DNA from: Pseudanabaena sp.
GTDB taxonomy: Bacteria; Cyanobacteriota; Cyanobacteriia; Pseudanabaenales; Pseudanabaenaceae
Assembly (NCBI GenBank): GCA_003249035.1
Contig: QBMK01000018.1
Span: 17,229 to 81,228 of the forward strand
Length of the DNA stretch: 64,000 bases
Reading direction: 5' to 3'
The notes under the pieces were generated by a model that was not told where the DNA came from, made no database searches, and saw nothing but the letters and a program-made list of their open reading frames with translations. Shown here in pieces: positions 34,644 to 44,234 of this stretch. The translations under genes were made by a program, and so were the position numbers. The stretch's first letter is position 1. Every line of letters begins with the position of its first letter.

Positions 34644-34676
34644 AAAGAAAGGTGGCGCACCGCGCCACCTTTCTTT
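34644..34676 (-). terminator. Terminator of purB
   Basis: A 15-bp perfect stem (AAAGAAAGGTGGCGC/GCGCCACCTTTCTTT) overlaps the purB stop codon. The loop is three bases. Confidence 0.82.
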
Positions 34677-35970
34677 AAATACCCAAACGTTGATAGATTT
34701 GGTCAAGATTTTTGAGATGTTTATTCGGATCAAAACAAGCTGCTAGTTCTTCGTCGGATAAAGTAGATCGCACGGTTTCATCTTCGCTAATAAGCTTACG
34801 GAAATCACCTTCAGGTTTATTCCATGCTAAGTGCGCCGCTTGCTGGACGATCGCATAGCTATCTTCGCGACTCAAACCCTTGGTTACCAAGGTGAGTAGC
34901 ACTTGCTGACTGAAGACCACGCCACCATAACAGTAGAGATTGCGCTCCATATTATGAGTATGCACCAACAGATTTTTGATCAGATCGGTGATTTCTCTAA
35001 GCATGAAATGGGTGAGAATGCAGCTATCGGGTAGCAGCACCCGTTCCGCCGCACTGTGAGAAATATCGCGTTCATGCCATAGGGCTACATTTTCAAGAGC
35101 CGTCGTTGCATAGCCGCGTAACAACCGTGCCATACCAGTTAAGCGCTCCGAGCGAATCGGATTGCGCTTGTGAGGCATAGCCGAAGAGCCTTTTTGACCT
35201 TTGGTGAAGTGCTCCTCAACTTCCAGCACATCAGTACGCTGCAAATTACGAATCTCCACCGCAAAGCGCTCGATCGATGCACCGATCAACGCTAATACTT
35301 GCGAATATTCAGCATGGCGATCGCGGGAAATTACCTGCGTAGAGGCACAGTCGGGCTGAAGTCCTAACTTTTGACAAGCGATCGCTTCAATCCGCGGATC
35401 GACATTGGCATAGGTTCCGACTGCACCTGAAATTTTGCCGACAGCGATAGTTTTGCTTAAGTTCAATAGGCGATCGCGATGGCGGAGCATTTCGGCTAAC
35501 CAGCCAGCCAACTTAAATCCAAAGGTAATTGGCTCCGCATGGATCCCATGGGTGCGACCAGACATAATCGTGTAGCGGTGTTGTTGGGCTTGGTAGCGAA
35601 TGGCTTGGATTGCTTCTTCTAACTGGGCTTGGATAATTTCTAAGCTATCAACTAATTGCACTGCAAGAGCTGTATCTAGTACATCGGAACTAGTCAAACC
35701 GAGGTGGATGTAGCGACCTGCATCACCCACATATTCATTTACGTTGGTCAAAAACGCGATCATGTCGTGTTTGACTGTTAATTCAATTTCATTGACGCGA
35801 TCGGCATCGAAGTTTGCTTTTGCTTTTATTTCTTCGACAGCATCTGCAGGTATATAGCCTAATTCGGCCTGTGCTTCACAAACGGCGATCTCAACTTGCA
35901 ACCAAGTTTGATATTTGTGCCGATCTGTCCATAACCGACCCATTTCGGGCAATGTATAGCGTTCTATCAA
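34675..35970 (-). CDS. purB: Adenylosuccinate lyase
   Basis: A 431-aa member of the fumarase/aspartase superfamily. The signature GSSAMPHKRNP is intact, as are SGRTHGIHAEPITFG and TSSDVLDTALAVQL. It acts twice in purine synthesis: on SAICAR, and on adenylosuccinate to give AMP. The start is TTG at 35970 (MIERYTLPEMGRLW), which is where the family begins, and I see no better upstream start. Confidence 0.95.
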   Translation of the reverse strand: MIERYTLPEMGRLWTDRHKYQTWLQVEIAVCEAQAELGYIPADAVEEIKAKANFDADRVNEIELTVKHDMIAFLTNVNEYVGDAGRYIHLGLTSSDVLDTALAVQLVDSLEIIQAQLEEAIQAIRYQAQQHRYTIMSGRTHGIHAEPITFGFKLAGWLAEMLRHRDRLLNLSKTIAVGKISGAVGTYANVDPRIEAIACQKLGLQPDCASTQVISRDRHAEYSQVLALIGASIERFAVEIRNLQRTDVLEVEEHFTKGQKGSSAMPHKRNPIRSERLTGMARLLRGYATTALENVALWHERDISHSAAERVLLPDSCILTHFMLREITDLIKNLLVHTHNMERNLYCYGGVVFSQQVLLTLVTKGLSREDSYAIVQQAAHLAWNKPEGDFRKLISEDETVRSTLSDEELAACFDPNKHLKNLDQIYQRLGI

Positions 35971-36051
35971 GACTTACGCTCTTGGAATAATCACAATTTT
36001 TAACTATAGCAAATTTTCTCTGCTATAGCTATAGCTGTCGCCAAGTGTATT

Positions 36052-36092
36052 AATAAGAGAAAGGCGGCGCTTTGCGCCGCCTTTCTCTTATT
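36052..36092. repeat. 19-bp perfect palindrome between purB and YggT
   Basis: Arms AATAAGAGAAAGGCGGCGC and its complement with loop TTT. Both neighbours are on the minus strand, and it lies about 80 bp upstream of the purB start. Its right flank (TTGGGGTTTCATTTTGTTCTA) resembles the right flank of the palindrome at 58196-58247. Confidence 0.7.
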
Positions 36093-36142
36093 GGGGTTTC
36101 ATTTTGTTCTAACACAAGTGACGATAGCAATAACAACTCAAA

Positions 36143-36177
36143 AATAGAAATAGGGCGCGAAGCGCTAATTTTCTATT
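36143..36177 (-). terminator. Hairpin at the end of the YggT gene
   Basis: Outer arms AATAGAAA/TTTCTATT and inner GCGC-GAA-GCGC overlap the stop codon, with an imperfect middle. Confidence 0.6.
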
Positions 36178-36469
36178 GCATCATCGTCAAAATACCTTGC
36201 TGACCTAGCAACATTTCACGCAAGAGGCTAAAAATGCCAACCCCAATTACTGGTGAAATATCGATACCACCGATTGGTGGAATTAACTTACGCAGCACAA
36301 ATAATAAAGGCTCAGTAGGAAAAGTAATCAGGCTATAGGGAAATTGCTTGAGAGGAATCTGGGGATACCATGTCATGATGATTCGAAATATATACATCAG
36401 GATGAATAGTCCCAACACAATATTGAGAGTAAGAGTGCTAATGGAGATCGCGTCCACGTCAGTAACCAA
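36173..36469 (-). CDS. YggT family membrane protein
   Basis: A 98-aa protein with two hydrophobic helices (LNIVLGLFILMYIFRIIMTWYP and the C-terminal ISPVIGVGIFSLLREMLL) around the loop PYSLITFPTEPLLFVLRKLIPPIGGIDISP, the YggT signature. Family members include plant CCB3, needed for heme attachment to cytochrome b6, and proteins affecting cell shape. The start is TTG 36469, or possibly GTG 36457 four codons later. Confidence 0.87.
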   Translation of the reverse strand: MVTDVDAISISTLTLNIVLGLFILMYIFRIIMTWYPQIPLKQFPYSLITFPTEPLLFVLRKLIPPIGGIDISPVIGVGIFSLLREMLLGQQGILTMMQ

Positions 36470-36531
36470 TTTTCAAAATTAAATAAAAATATATTGAACT
36501 CGATCCTAGCAGTTTTGCCTGCTTTTTGAGA

Positions 36532-36560
36532 AAGTAGGGTGGGCATTGCCCACCCTACTT
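36532..36560 (-). terminator. Terminator of the M16 peptidase gene
   Basis: A 13-bp perfect stem AAGTAGGGTGGGC/GCCCACCCTACTT with loop ATT, starting just past the stop codon. Confidence 0.8.
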
Positions 36561-36563
36561 CTA

Positions 36564-39422
36564 CTATTTCTCAGCTTTAGGAACTACCGACACAATCAAG
36601 AGATTATCAGGTTGTAATAACTCCTTAGCAGCACGATTAACCTGCTCAAGCGTTACCGATTGGATACGCTGTGGAAACTTATAAAAATCGCCAACTGGTA
36701 AGCCATAGATCTCATCGCTAAGTAAAGAGCTAGCAATGTTATCAGGATCGGCAAACTCAGTGGAGAAATTGTTGATCAAGCTCTTCTTTGCCACCTCAAA
36801 TTCAGCTTGGGTAATACCCTTATCGCGGACATCTCTGAGTAGACTAACCGTTGCCGCGATCGCCTTTTCCGTATCCTTGCCACTGGTTTGCATTTGCACG
36901 ATAAATGCACCCTGTGGAGGTCTACCTGCTTGGAAGTAGCTATAAATGCCATAGGTCAAACCAAGGCGATCGCGTATTTCCGTGCCAAGGCGGCTGGATA
37001 AAGTATCACCACCTAAAACTTGATTAAGTAACAGTGCGGGATAAAATTGCGGATCGGAACGAGAAATACTCGGATGTCCGATGATTGTGACCGCTTGAGT
37101 TTTACCAGCTAAAGAGGTTTGTTTCTCGTTGGTAGCTTTGAGGTTTGGGACTTCGGGGAATTGGAACTTTGGCGCTTTGCCCGTTGCTTGCCATTTACCC
37201 AATTTTTCTTCGAGTAAGGCTCTCACCTCAGCAGGATCGAAATCTCCCATGAGAGTGAGGATCGTACTGTCGGGGCGATAAAAGGTTCTATAGAACTTCT
37301 CTAAATCTTCGCGTTTTAAAGATTTGAGAGTTTCTTCAGTTCGCATCGCATTAAATGGATGCCCTTTAGGATAGAGCGTTGATTGGAAAATTCGCCGCAC
37401 TAAAGAACTAGGGTTATCCATCTCAGACTTGAAGGCTTGGAGATTGCGCTGAAGATTTAGATCAAATTCCTTTGATGGAAAAGTCGCATTTTGCAACAAG
37501 TCGGCTAATTGATCGATCACAATTGGCAAATCCTTTGACATCGACACCCCAGAAATAACTACACTTTCACGGCCTGCTGCAAGCCCTAAACTAGCTCCTC
37601 GATTTTCTAAACGTGATGCAAGGGTTAACGCATCTTTGGTAGTCGTGCCATTGGAAAGATTTTGTGCCGTGATTCCTGCCAAGCCAGCTTTTTCAATCGA
37701 GTCAAAACCAGAACCTGCATTGACTTCACCCACGATAGTTACCGTGGGCGTACTGCGATCGCGCAATAATAATACTTTCAAACCATTGGATAGTGTGAAC
37801 TTTTCGGGCTTCACTGCCGTGGGAACACCAGCATTAGAGACCAAAGCACTCTCTGGTAAATACTTTGCCACCTCCGCTGGATTGACGGGAGAGCTAGGTT
37901 TAAATGCTTCGGCAGAATGCGCATTACTAGGAGTTGCGCCACCTCCAGCCGTAATCACCGAAGGCTCGAAATATCCGACCACACGGCGCTCGCGTTGCAA
38001 ATATTGCTTGGCTACGCGCATGACATCCGCGCTTGTGACCTTATCCATCGCATTTAAATAGCGATCGCTATATCTGTAGTCTTTAGCGACAGTCTGGTTA
38101 TAACCAATTTGCGTAGCTTGAGAATTGACATCGCGATTGCCCAAAATATAGCTAGCTCGCATACTAGTTTTGGCTCTTTCTAATTCTTCAGGGGTAATTG
38201 GCTGCGTTTGTATTTTGTCAATTTCGGCTAACAACAAGCGATCGATTTCTTCGAGAGATTTTCCTTCTGTTGGTGTAGCGCCCATAAAGTACCAACCCGT
38301 ACCAATCATTGAAGAAGCACTACCACTAGCGCTGCTCGCTAAGCCAGTTTCCACCAAAGCTTGATAAAGTCGCGAACTTCTCCCTGACGTAAGGATACTA
38401 TCCATCACATCGATCGCCGCCACGTCTTCACCAATAACATTAGGCAAATCTGGATAGACTACTTGTAAAAATGGCACACTACCAGGCTCTTTCAGTCGAA
38501 TTGGCTCGCGCGCTGATTTTGGCTCTGGGGACTTGGGCTTGCCTTGCTGTACTTCTGGGGTGATTAAAACTTTGGGCTTCGATGGGGCAACAATCGCACC
38601 AAAGATTTCGCGTACTTTTTTGAGTGTTGCTTCTGTCTCGAAATTGCCGACAATTACCAGAGTGGCATTATCGGGACGATAGAAAGTACGGTAATAATTT
38701 TGAACATCCTCAACTGTATAGTTCTCAACATCAGGACGATAGCCGATTACTGGCCAACCGTAGGAACTATCGGGATAAGCTGCCAACATTACTTGTCGAT
38801 AAAGTCTTGTTCCGGGACTGTTGTTCCCTCCATCTAGTTCTGATAAAACAACAGTACGCTCACTTTTTAGCTCATTTTCACCCGCGACCGTATTGACCAT
38901 GCGATCGGCTTCTAGTCTGAGCATCGCATCGAGCTTATCGCTACCTGTTGTTCCGACATAGGCAGTCATGTCGTAGCTAGTAAAAGCGTTAGAGTCACTA
39001 CCTAAAGCGCTAAACAAGCGTCCAAACTGGATTGGCCGATCTTTTGTACCTTTAAACATCAGATGTTCAAGCTGATGGGAAATACCTGTAATCCCCTGCT
39101 TTTCATTTTGGGAGCCAACTCGATACCAAACCTGCACGCTGACAACGGGAGCTGTATTTACTTCCTTGGTTAAAACCGTCAGACCATTTTCTAAGACAGT
39201 TTTAACCACATTCCCAGTCAGCGATTCAGGTGATTGGTTAGTGATTTTAGTGTTTTTGGCAACTAGATCAGGTTGAGCAGCATATGCTTGTACGCCTGAC
39301 AATTGCAATAAAGATGATTGCCAAGATAGTGGCAAGTTACTGAGCATCACCACTGCGATCGCAGTGGCTAGTCCTCGACTCAAAAAAGAGAGCATAAAAT
39401 TACGCTTCACCGAAATCTCCAC
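36564..39422 (-). CDS. M16 family zinc metallopeptidase, double domain, exported
   Basis: A 952-aa protein. An N-terminal hydrophobic segment with AYA is a probable signal peptide. The inverted zinc motif H116-QLE-H120 and the downstream Glu region (ENELKSERTVVLSELDGG) give an active first half. The second half (from about residue 540) repeats the fold (EKFTLSNGLKVLLLRDRSTPTVTIVGEVNAGSGFDSIEKAGLAGITAQNLSNGTT) but lacks HxxEH, as is usual for such fusions. It probably degrades peptides in the periplasm. The start is GTG 39422; a GTG four codons later is also possible. Confidence 0.92.
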   Translation of the reverse strand: MEISVKRNFMLSFLSRGLATAIAVVMLSNLPLSWQSSLLQLSGVQAYAAQPDLVAKNTKITNQSPESLTGNVVKTVLENGLTVLTKEVNTAPVVSVQVWYRVGSQNEKQGITGISHQLEHLMFKGTKDRPIQFGRLFSALGSDSNAFTSYDMTAYVGTTGSDKLDAMLRLEADRMVNTVAGENELKSERTVVLSELDGGNNSPGTRLYRQVMLAAYPDSSYGWPVIGYRPDVENYTVEDVQNYYRTFYRPDNATLVIVGNFETEATLKKVREIFGAIVAPSKPKVLITPEVQQGKPKSPEPKSAREPIRLKEPGSVPFLQVVYPDLPNVIGEDVAAIDVMDSILTSGRSSRLYQALVETGLASSASGSASSMIGTGWYFMGATPTEGKSLEEIDRLLLAEIDKIQTQPITPEELERAKTSMRASYILGNRDVNSQATQIGYNQTVAKDYRYSDRYLNAMDKVTSADVMRVAKQYLQRERRVVGYFEPSVITAGGGATPSNAHSAEAFKPSSPVNPAEVAKYLPESALVSNAGVPTAVKPEKFTLSNGLKVLLLRDRSTPTVTIVGEVNAGSGFDSIEKAGLAGITAQNLSNGTTTKDALTLASRLENRGASLGLAAGRESVVISGVSMSKDLPIVIDQLADLLQNATFPSKEFDLNLQRNLQAFKSEMDNPSSLVRRIFQSTLYPKGHPFNAMRTEETLKSLKREDLEKFYRTFYRPDSTILTLMGDFDPAEVRALLEEKLGKWQATGKAPKFQFPEVPNLKATNEKQTSLAGKTQAVTIIGHPSISRSDPQFYPALLLNQVLGGDTLSSRLGTEIRDRLGLTYGIYSYFQAGRPPQGAFIVQMQTSGKDTEKAIAATVSLLRDVRDKGITQAEFEVAKKSLINNFSTEFADPDNIASSLLSDEIYGLPVGDFYKFPQRIQSVTLEQVNRAAKELLQPDNLLIVSVVPKAEK

Positions 39423-39448
39423 GAAATACAGCTCTTATTATAGTTTGA

Positions 39449-39546
39449 CTAAATCAGCAAAATTAAATATAAAACTCTAAAACCTGCACCGCCCGCTACG
39501 CGGGCGGTGCAGGTTTTGGTTTTGGGTTTTATATTCTGAACTACTT
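39449..39546 (-). repeat. Family B palindromic element, copy B3
   Basis: In inverted orientation relative to B1. The plus strand carries AGCAAAATTAAATATAAAAC on the left (39456-39475), which matches the complement of the B1 right end with one change, and the complement of AAGTAGTTCAGAATATAAAA on the right. The centre is an 18-bp perfect stem with loop TAC (39479-39517) and the shared word CCTGCACCG. It lies between the divergent M16 and HTH genes. Confidence 0.7.
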
Positions 39547-39605
39547 AACGTCAGTTTGAGCCAGTTTGAGATTATCCTGAACTCACGTCAAATATCACCA
39601 TCATT

Positions 39606-40001
39606 ATGAATACAAGCGATGACATGAGTTCTTCGTTTTCTCCCTCTGAACTAAAGTCTGATTATACTTACGAGTTAATGGATGTAGAAGCGATCCAAAA
39701 AGCATTGGGGCGATCGCGGGCTTCGATATATCGCTATGCCCATACTGACCCAGTGCAAGGCTTACTAAATTTACCCTATGATCCCACAAGGCTCAATCCT
39801 GAACTGCGCCAAAACGATCGCGAACCTTTGTTGTTTCATCCCACCGAGGTGTCAAGATTTGCGCGGGATGTCCTGAAAATGAAACAGGTGACTATTCAAG
39901 TACAGGAGCCAACCCAAAACGAGACTAATCGACTATTACGAGAAATTTTGCAAGAAATGCGATCGCTAAATATTGCGATCGCATCTTTGCGTAATCCCTA
40001 A
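39606..40001 (+). CDS. Small helix-turn-helix DNA-binding protein
   Basis: A 131-aa protein. Residues 24-45 (LMDVEAIQKALGRSRASIYRYAH) form an excisionase- or MerR-like helix-turn-helix. The middle (LNLPYDPTRLNPELRQNDREPLLFHPTEVSRFARDVL) looks like a wing and linker, and the C-terminus is a short amphipathic coil (NETNRLLREILQEMRSLNIAIASL). I recognise it as a conserved cyanobacterial HTH protein but not as a named regulator. It is divergent from the M16 gene and is followed by two tandem palindromes. Confidence 0.75.
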   Translation: MNTSDDMSSSFSPSELKSDYTYELMDVEAIQKALGRSRASIYRYAHTDPVQGLLNLPYDPTRLNPELRQNDREPLLFHPTEVSRFARDVLKMKQVTIQVQEPTQNETNRLLREILQEMRSLNIAIASLRNP

Positions 40002-40030
40002 CGCCAGTTTGAATTACGCTTACAAAATCT

Positions 40031-40073
40031 ACAAAACAAAAAAGCCTTGCTTAGCAAGGCTTTTTTGTTTTGT
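40031..40073. terminator. Terminator of the HTH gene
   Basis: A 20-bp perfect stem with loop TTA (apex CTTGC-TTA-GCAAG) and a T6GTTTTGT 3' arm, 30 bp after the stop codon. Confidence 0.88.
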
Positions 40074-40114
40074 TTTTGAGAGATGGTTTGCGTAGCAAAC
40101 CATCTCTCAAAAAC
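40072..40114. terminator. Second tandem palindrome, facing rpoC2
   Basis: A 20-bp perfect stem with loop GTA that starts within two bases of the previous palindrome. A small third hairpin (AAAAAGC/GCTTTTT) follows at 40122-40138 next to the rpoC2 stop, so this convergent spot carries three hairpins in a row. Confidence 0.82.
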
Positions 40115-40141
40115 AGTTTTAAAAAGCACCGCTTTTTTTAT

Positions 40142-43100
40142 TTAGTCTTCATCCTCAAACTCATCATCATCTTCCTCATCATCATCCTCAAATTCAACAT
40201 CATCATCCACTAGCTCGTCGTCAAAACCGCGACGACTGCGAGGTTTATCGACAACGCGAATTGGCTCGATCCGAGGCTCAATAATTTGATAATTACGCGC
40301 AGTATTGTCATCAATGATCACATCATCCGCTTCTTGGTCATAGCCGAGTTCTGGCTCATAGCCATTATCGACATCCACGATTGGCGTATCGTAAGCATTA
40401 AAGCCAGTACCTGCAGGAATCAAACGACCGATAATCACGTTTTCCTTCAAGCCACGTAACCAGTCAGACTTACCTTCGATCGCAGCTTCAGTGAGAACAC
40501 GAGTGGTCTCTTGGAAACTCGCTGCCGAGATAAAGCTGTCAGTATTTAAACTTGCCTTCGTAATACCCATCAATACTGGCGTGTAATCAGCAGGTGCGCC
40601 ACCAGTAATTTCCATCGCTTCATTGATTTGTTCAACTTGGTGAAGTTCTACCAACTCACCAGGGAGACGAGTGGTATCACCACCATCCTCGATCCGTACC
40701 TTGGAGGTCATTTGCTTAACGATTACCTCAATGTGCTTATCAGAAATATCTACACCTTGAGATTGGTATACCGACTGGACTTCGTTCATTAAGAACTCTT
40801 GTACCTTTTGCAAACCAATTAGGGCAGCTTTTCTGACTCCAAGGGATTCCTTGTAAGCATGGAAATAGATGTCGAGAATGTCGTGGGGGTTGGCAGGTCC
40901 ATCGGTAAGCGCTTCACCAGCCAAAAGCTTTTGACCATCAGAAATAATTACACTCTGACCTGCATTGAATGAATAGTCATCATCTAAAACGCCATCGTCT
41001 CCGAGAATCTTTACTTCAGGATTGTCATCAGAGTCGTAGGTAACTTGAGCCGTCCCAGTTGTCCGCGCCAGTACACACATTTCCTTGGGCTTACGTGCTT
41101 CGAGCAGTTCTTCGATCCGAGGTAATCCTTGGATGATGTCTCCAGTTTTGGCACGTTCAAATACCAGCAGTGCAATGTTGTCACCACGCTGAACAAGGTC
41201 AGCATCATGGATTTGCAACAATGCTCCAGGAGATACAAGGTAGGGGCGACCAATCCGAAATACAACTGAGTCATCTTCAATTCTAAGGACTTGACCAGAC
41301 TCTTCCGTAATCACGCCCACACCAATTTCATCACCCGATCGCAATAGATCGCCAACTTGAACTGTGGGGTTAGGACAATGTGTCGTAATGCAATCTGCTT
41401 CAGTGACCACCAGCAAACGACGAACTACTTCAGAGCCCTGGCGAATACCACGGATTTGTCCTGGTTTCTTACAGAGAATTTCAGTACGGGCGACAACTGC
41501 ACCTGGATCAATGCGATCGCCGTCATTTACCAATAGTCTCGTACGCGAGTTGCTATGAGCAGGATCGCCAGAGTTGTCTTGACGAATTACCAAAGATTCT
41601 AGAATTACCAATTGCAAGCGCAGACTACCCAGATCAGCTTCGTTAGGAATAAACTCAATGTCTGCCGCTAATTGCGGTGCGTCGGTATCAACTTCCAGCA
41701 ACAATTGAGTTTTTAGTAGCTCAACGCTATCGATCGCCTTTACGCGATCGCCATCCTTATAAGGAATGCGTTGAACCGCGCGTAGACCAATCGAACGACC
41801 TTCTTGGTTAACCGATTCTTGGCTAGGAACAGTTGGTACATCAGGAACTTGGTATTCTTCCACAGGACGCAACAGCAACGCTGGGCCCTCGGTTGAGTCC
41901 AGATATTCCACATAGCGGAGTTCAGGCGAAGTCAATCCCGGCATGATTTCCGTGCCTGGATAAGCCAAAGACCCATTCTTTTGCATCGCCGTTTGCGGAT
42001 CATCGACCAAGTGCAAGTCACCTGGCTTGATCACGATTTCGCGTAAAATATCATTCTTTTGGAATACTTCGACAACACCAGCAGTTTGGCTGAAGATATC
42101 CTTGACAACTTCCGTACCAGCTTCGATAAACTGATTTTCTTCGACCATCAACAGGGAAGCATCTTTGTTGACCTCATGGGTTTCTTCAGGAACCCAGAGC
42201 AATGTGCCGCCCTTGACGACTTCATAACCCTGCTTGCCCTTGCTGCGCTTAGCGACTTCTACTCCAGCAAACTTAATAATACCGCCACTCTTAGTTTGGT
42301 AAGTATCATCAATCAATTCAGCAACAACTTGATTGTTAATCAGTTTTGAGCCTGGAGAAGCCTTCAGGGAGAAACTTTGACCACCTTGAGTCTCAAGCAC
42401 ATAATGCTCTCGCCCTTGATAGCTCTCTTCTTTAACGATCGCCTGATCCAAGATTACTGAAGCAGTAATGATCTCCACTTCACGATTATGGCGGCTATCT
42501 TCTTCACTAAGACGTACAACGCCACCATGCTCAGTTATCAGACGAGTCTCAGCAAGCACATCGCCCTCTTGGACTTGCGCTTCATTTTTGACGGTTGGTT
42601 CCGCAGTTGGCGGTAAGTCATAGACTTCGCCCGCCAAAACCCAGACTCGGCCTTTTTCCCCACGAGCTACGTAGCTAGTATTACCTTGACGATCTTTTTT
42701 CTCTTCGATCGCTAGATCTGAGAATAATACTTCGCCAGCTAAACCAGTATTGAGCGCTTTAGTCGCTTTTTCGGTGGTTTTACGCGAGGTTTTACCAGTT
42801 ATCGATACCTCAGCCATGAGTTGATTCTGAGTTACTTTCTTTCCATCACGTACCAACAAAGTTGAACCTTGTGTGATCGCATAGACTTTTTTCCCTTCAG
42901 AACTTTCTAAGGAAAAGTCACCATTTGACTCAACAATAAAAGCATCTTCTCCATGACGAGTACGCATGGGGCGAACTTTCAACTTTTTGTTGTATTTGAT
43001 TGTGCCATCATGGGGAGCGCGTTGCTGATCAGCAACTTCCCCAGTAAATACACCACCCGTGTGGAATGTCCGCATGGTCAGCTGTGTACCAGGTTCACCA

Positions 43101-44119
43101 ATGGACTGAGCGGCGATAATTCCCACAGCTTCGCCGATGTTTACTAACTCTAAATGAGCCAGACTCCAGCCATAACACATCTGGCAAACTGCGCGAGTAG
43201 ATTCGCAAGTAAAGGCAGAACGAACAGAAACTTCTTCGACACCTGCCTTAGCCACGGCTAGGGACAAGTCTTCAGAAATCTCTTGGTTGTGAAAAACTAT
43301 CACTTCGCCTGTTTTTGGATCGACAATATCCTCAGCCGCTACACGACCAAATAAGCGATCGGAAAGCTTGATCAGTGTCTTCTCGCCATCTTTCATCGCC
43401 TTTAAACGAATGCCTCGAATCGTGCCGCAATCATTCTCGCGTACGATCACATCTTGTGATACGTCTACCAAACGGCGAGTAAGATATCCAGAGTCGGCAG
43501 TCCGCAACGCTGTATCTACTAGCCCTTTACGAGCACCGTATGAAGAAATAATGTATTCGGTAACTGTAAGCCCTTCGCGGAAGTTCGTTTTAATTGGTAA
43601 ATCGATGATTTCCCCTTGCGGATCAGCCATCAAACCACGCATACCCACTAACTGTCGCACTTGTGAAATATTACCACGAGCGCCAGAGAACGCCATCATA
43701 TATACAGAGTTAAGAGGGTTGTTACTGCGGAAGTTTTTAACCACTTCATCCTTCAGATTTTCGTTAGCCACATTCCATGTGTCAATAACCTTTTGGAAAC
43801 GTTCTACTTCAGTGATCTCGCCTCTTGTATAACGACTTTCAGTCGCTTCAATTTCTTCCTCTGCGGCAGCTAATAAAGCTTTTTTAGTGGCAGGTACTTG
43901 TAAGTCCTCAATACTAATTGATACACCTGCTTGAGTCGCATAGCGAAAGCCTAATTCTTTTAGTTTGTCGGCAACATGGGCGGCACTAGTGGTTCCATAG
44001 TGAGTAAAAGCCCATGCAATCAACTTTTTTAATTGCCCTTTGTCAATGGTGCGATTGATAAAGCGCCGAGGTTTGTTCTCATTAGGCGAATCCGTGCTGA
44101 TAGTGGTGAAATCTGCCAT
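40142..44119 (-). CDS. rpoC2: DNA-directed RNA polymerase beta'' subunit
   Basis: A 1325-aa C-terminal half of the split beta' subunit, as found in cyanobacteria and plastids. The N-terminal part carries the trigger-loop region ([24 protein letters not shown]). A zinc site is formed by cysteines in ENDCGT and [16 protein letters not shown]. The long middle insertion seen in cyanobacteria is present (about 350-900), and the C-terminal jaw and clamp parts are readable ([36 protein letters not shown]). The protein ends in a very acidic tail ([21 protein letters not shown]). It is the last gene of rpoB-rpoC1-rpoC2. Confidence 0.97.
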   Translation of the reverse strand: MADFTTISTDSPNENKPRRFINRTIDKGQLKKLIAWAFTHYGTTSAAHVADKLKELGFRYATQAGVSISIEDLQVPATKKALLAAAEEEIEATESRYTRGEITEVERFQKVIDTWNVANENLKDEVVKNFRSNNPLNSVYMMAFSGARGNISQVRQLVGMRGLMADPQGEIIDLPIKTNFREGLTVTEYIISSYGARKGLVDTALRTADSGYLTRRLVDVSQDVIVRENDCGTIRGIRLKAMKDGEKTLIKLSDRLFGRVAAEDIVDPKTGEVIVFHNQEISEDLSLAVAKAGVEEVSVRSAFTCESTRAVCQMCYGWSLAHLELVNIGEAVGIIAAQSIGEPGTQLTMRTFHTGGVFTGEVADQQRAPHDGTIKYNKKLKVRPMRTRHGEDAFIVESNGDFSLESSEGKKVYAITQGSTLLVRDGKKVTQNQLMAEVSITGKTSRKTTEKATKALNTGLAGEVLFSDLAIEEKKDRQGNTSYVARGEKGRVWVLAGEVYDLPPTAEPTVKNEAQVQEGDVLAETRLITEHGGVVRLSEEDSRHNREVEIITASVILDQAIVKEESYQGREHYVLETQGGQSFSLKASPGSKLINNQVVAELIDDTYQTKSGGIIKFAGVEVAKRSKGKQGYEVVKGGTLLWVPEETHEVNKDASLLMVEENQFIEAGTEVVKDIFSQTAGVVEVFQKNDILREIVIKPGDLHLVDDPQTAMQKNGSLAYPGTEIMPGLTSPELRYVEYLDSTEGPALLLRPVEEYQVPDVPTVPSQESVNQEGRSIGLRAVQRIPYKDGDRVKAIDSVELLKTQLLLEVDTDAPQLAADIEFIPNEADLGSLRLQLVILESLVIRQDNSGDPAHSNSRTRLLVNDGDRIDPGAVVARTEILCKKPGQIRGIRQGSEVVRRLLVVTEADCITTHCPNPTVQVGDLLRSGDEIGVGVITEESGQVLRIEDDSVVFRIGRPYLVSPGALLQIHDADLVQRGDNIALLVFERAKTGDIIQGLPRIEELLEARKPKEMCVLARTTGTAQVTYDSDDNPEVKILGDDGVLDDDYSFNAGQSVIISDGQKLLAGEALTDGPANPHDILDIYFHAYKESLGVRKAALIGLQKVQEFLMNEVQSVYQSQGVDISDKHIEVIVKQMTSKVRIEDGGDTTRLPGELVELHQVEQINEAMEITGGAPADYTPVLMGITKASLNTDSFISAASFQETTRVLTEAAIEGKSDWLRGLKENVIIGRLIPAGTGFNAYDTPIVDVDNGYEPELGYDQEADDVIIDDNTARNYQIIEPRIEPIRVVDKPRSRRGFDDELVDDDVEFEDDDEEDDDEFEDED

Positions 44120-44172
44120 GGTATTAAGCTATTAAATAATCTTTTGAGTAATTAATCTGGGAACCCCATAAA

Positions 44173-44220
44173 TTTGTTTTGAGAAGAGAGATGATAAATC
44201 ATCTTGCTTCTCAAAACAAA
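44173..44220 (-). repeat. Palindrome inside the rpoC1-rpoC2 gap
   Basis: The 23-base arms have two mismatches and a two-base loop, starting with TTTGTTTTGAGAAG. It lies between two genes that should be cotranscribed. On the minus strand no T run follows the stem, which argues against efficient termination; RNA processing or a dormant element is more likely. Confidence 0.65.
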
Positions 44221-44234
44221 AAATAGTGATGTAG

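Noticed and set aside
43368-43832. 154-codon frame antisense to rpoC2
   Set aside because: Wholly inside the highly conserved rpoC2 gene, with no domain.
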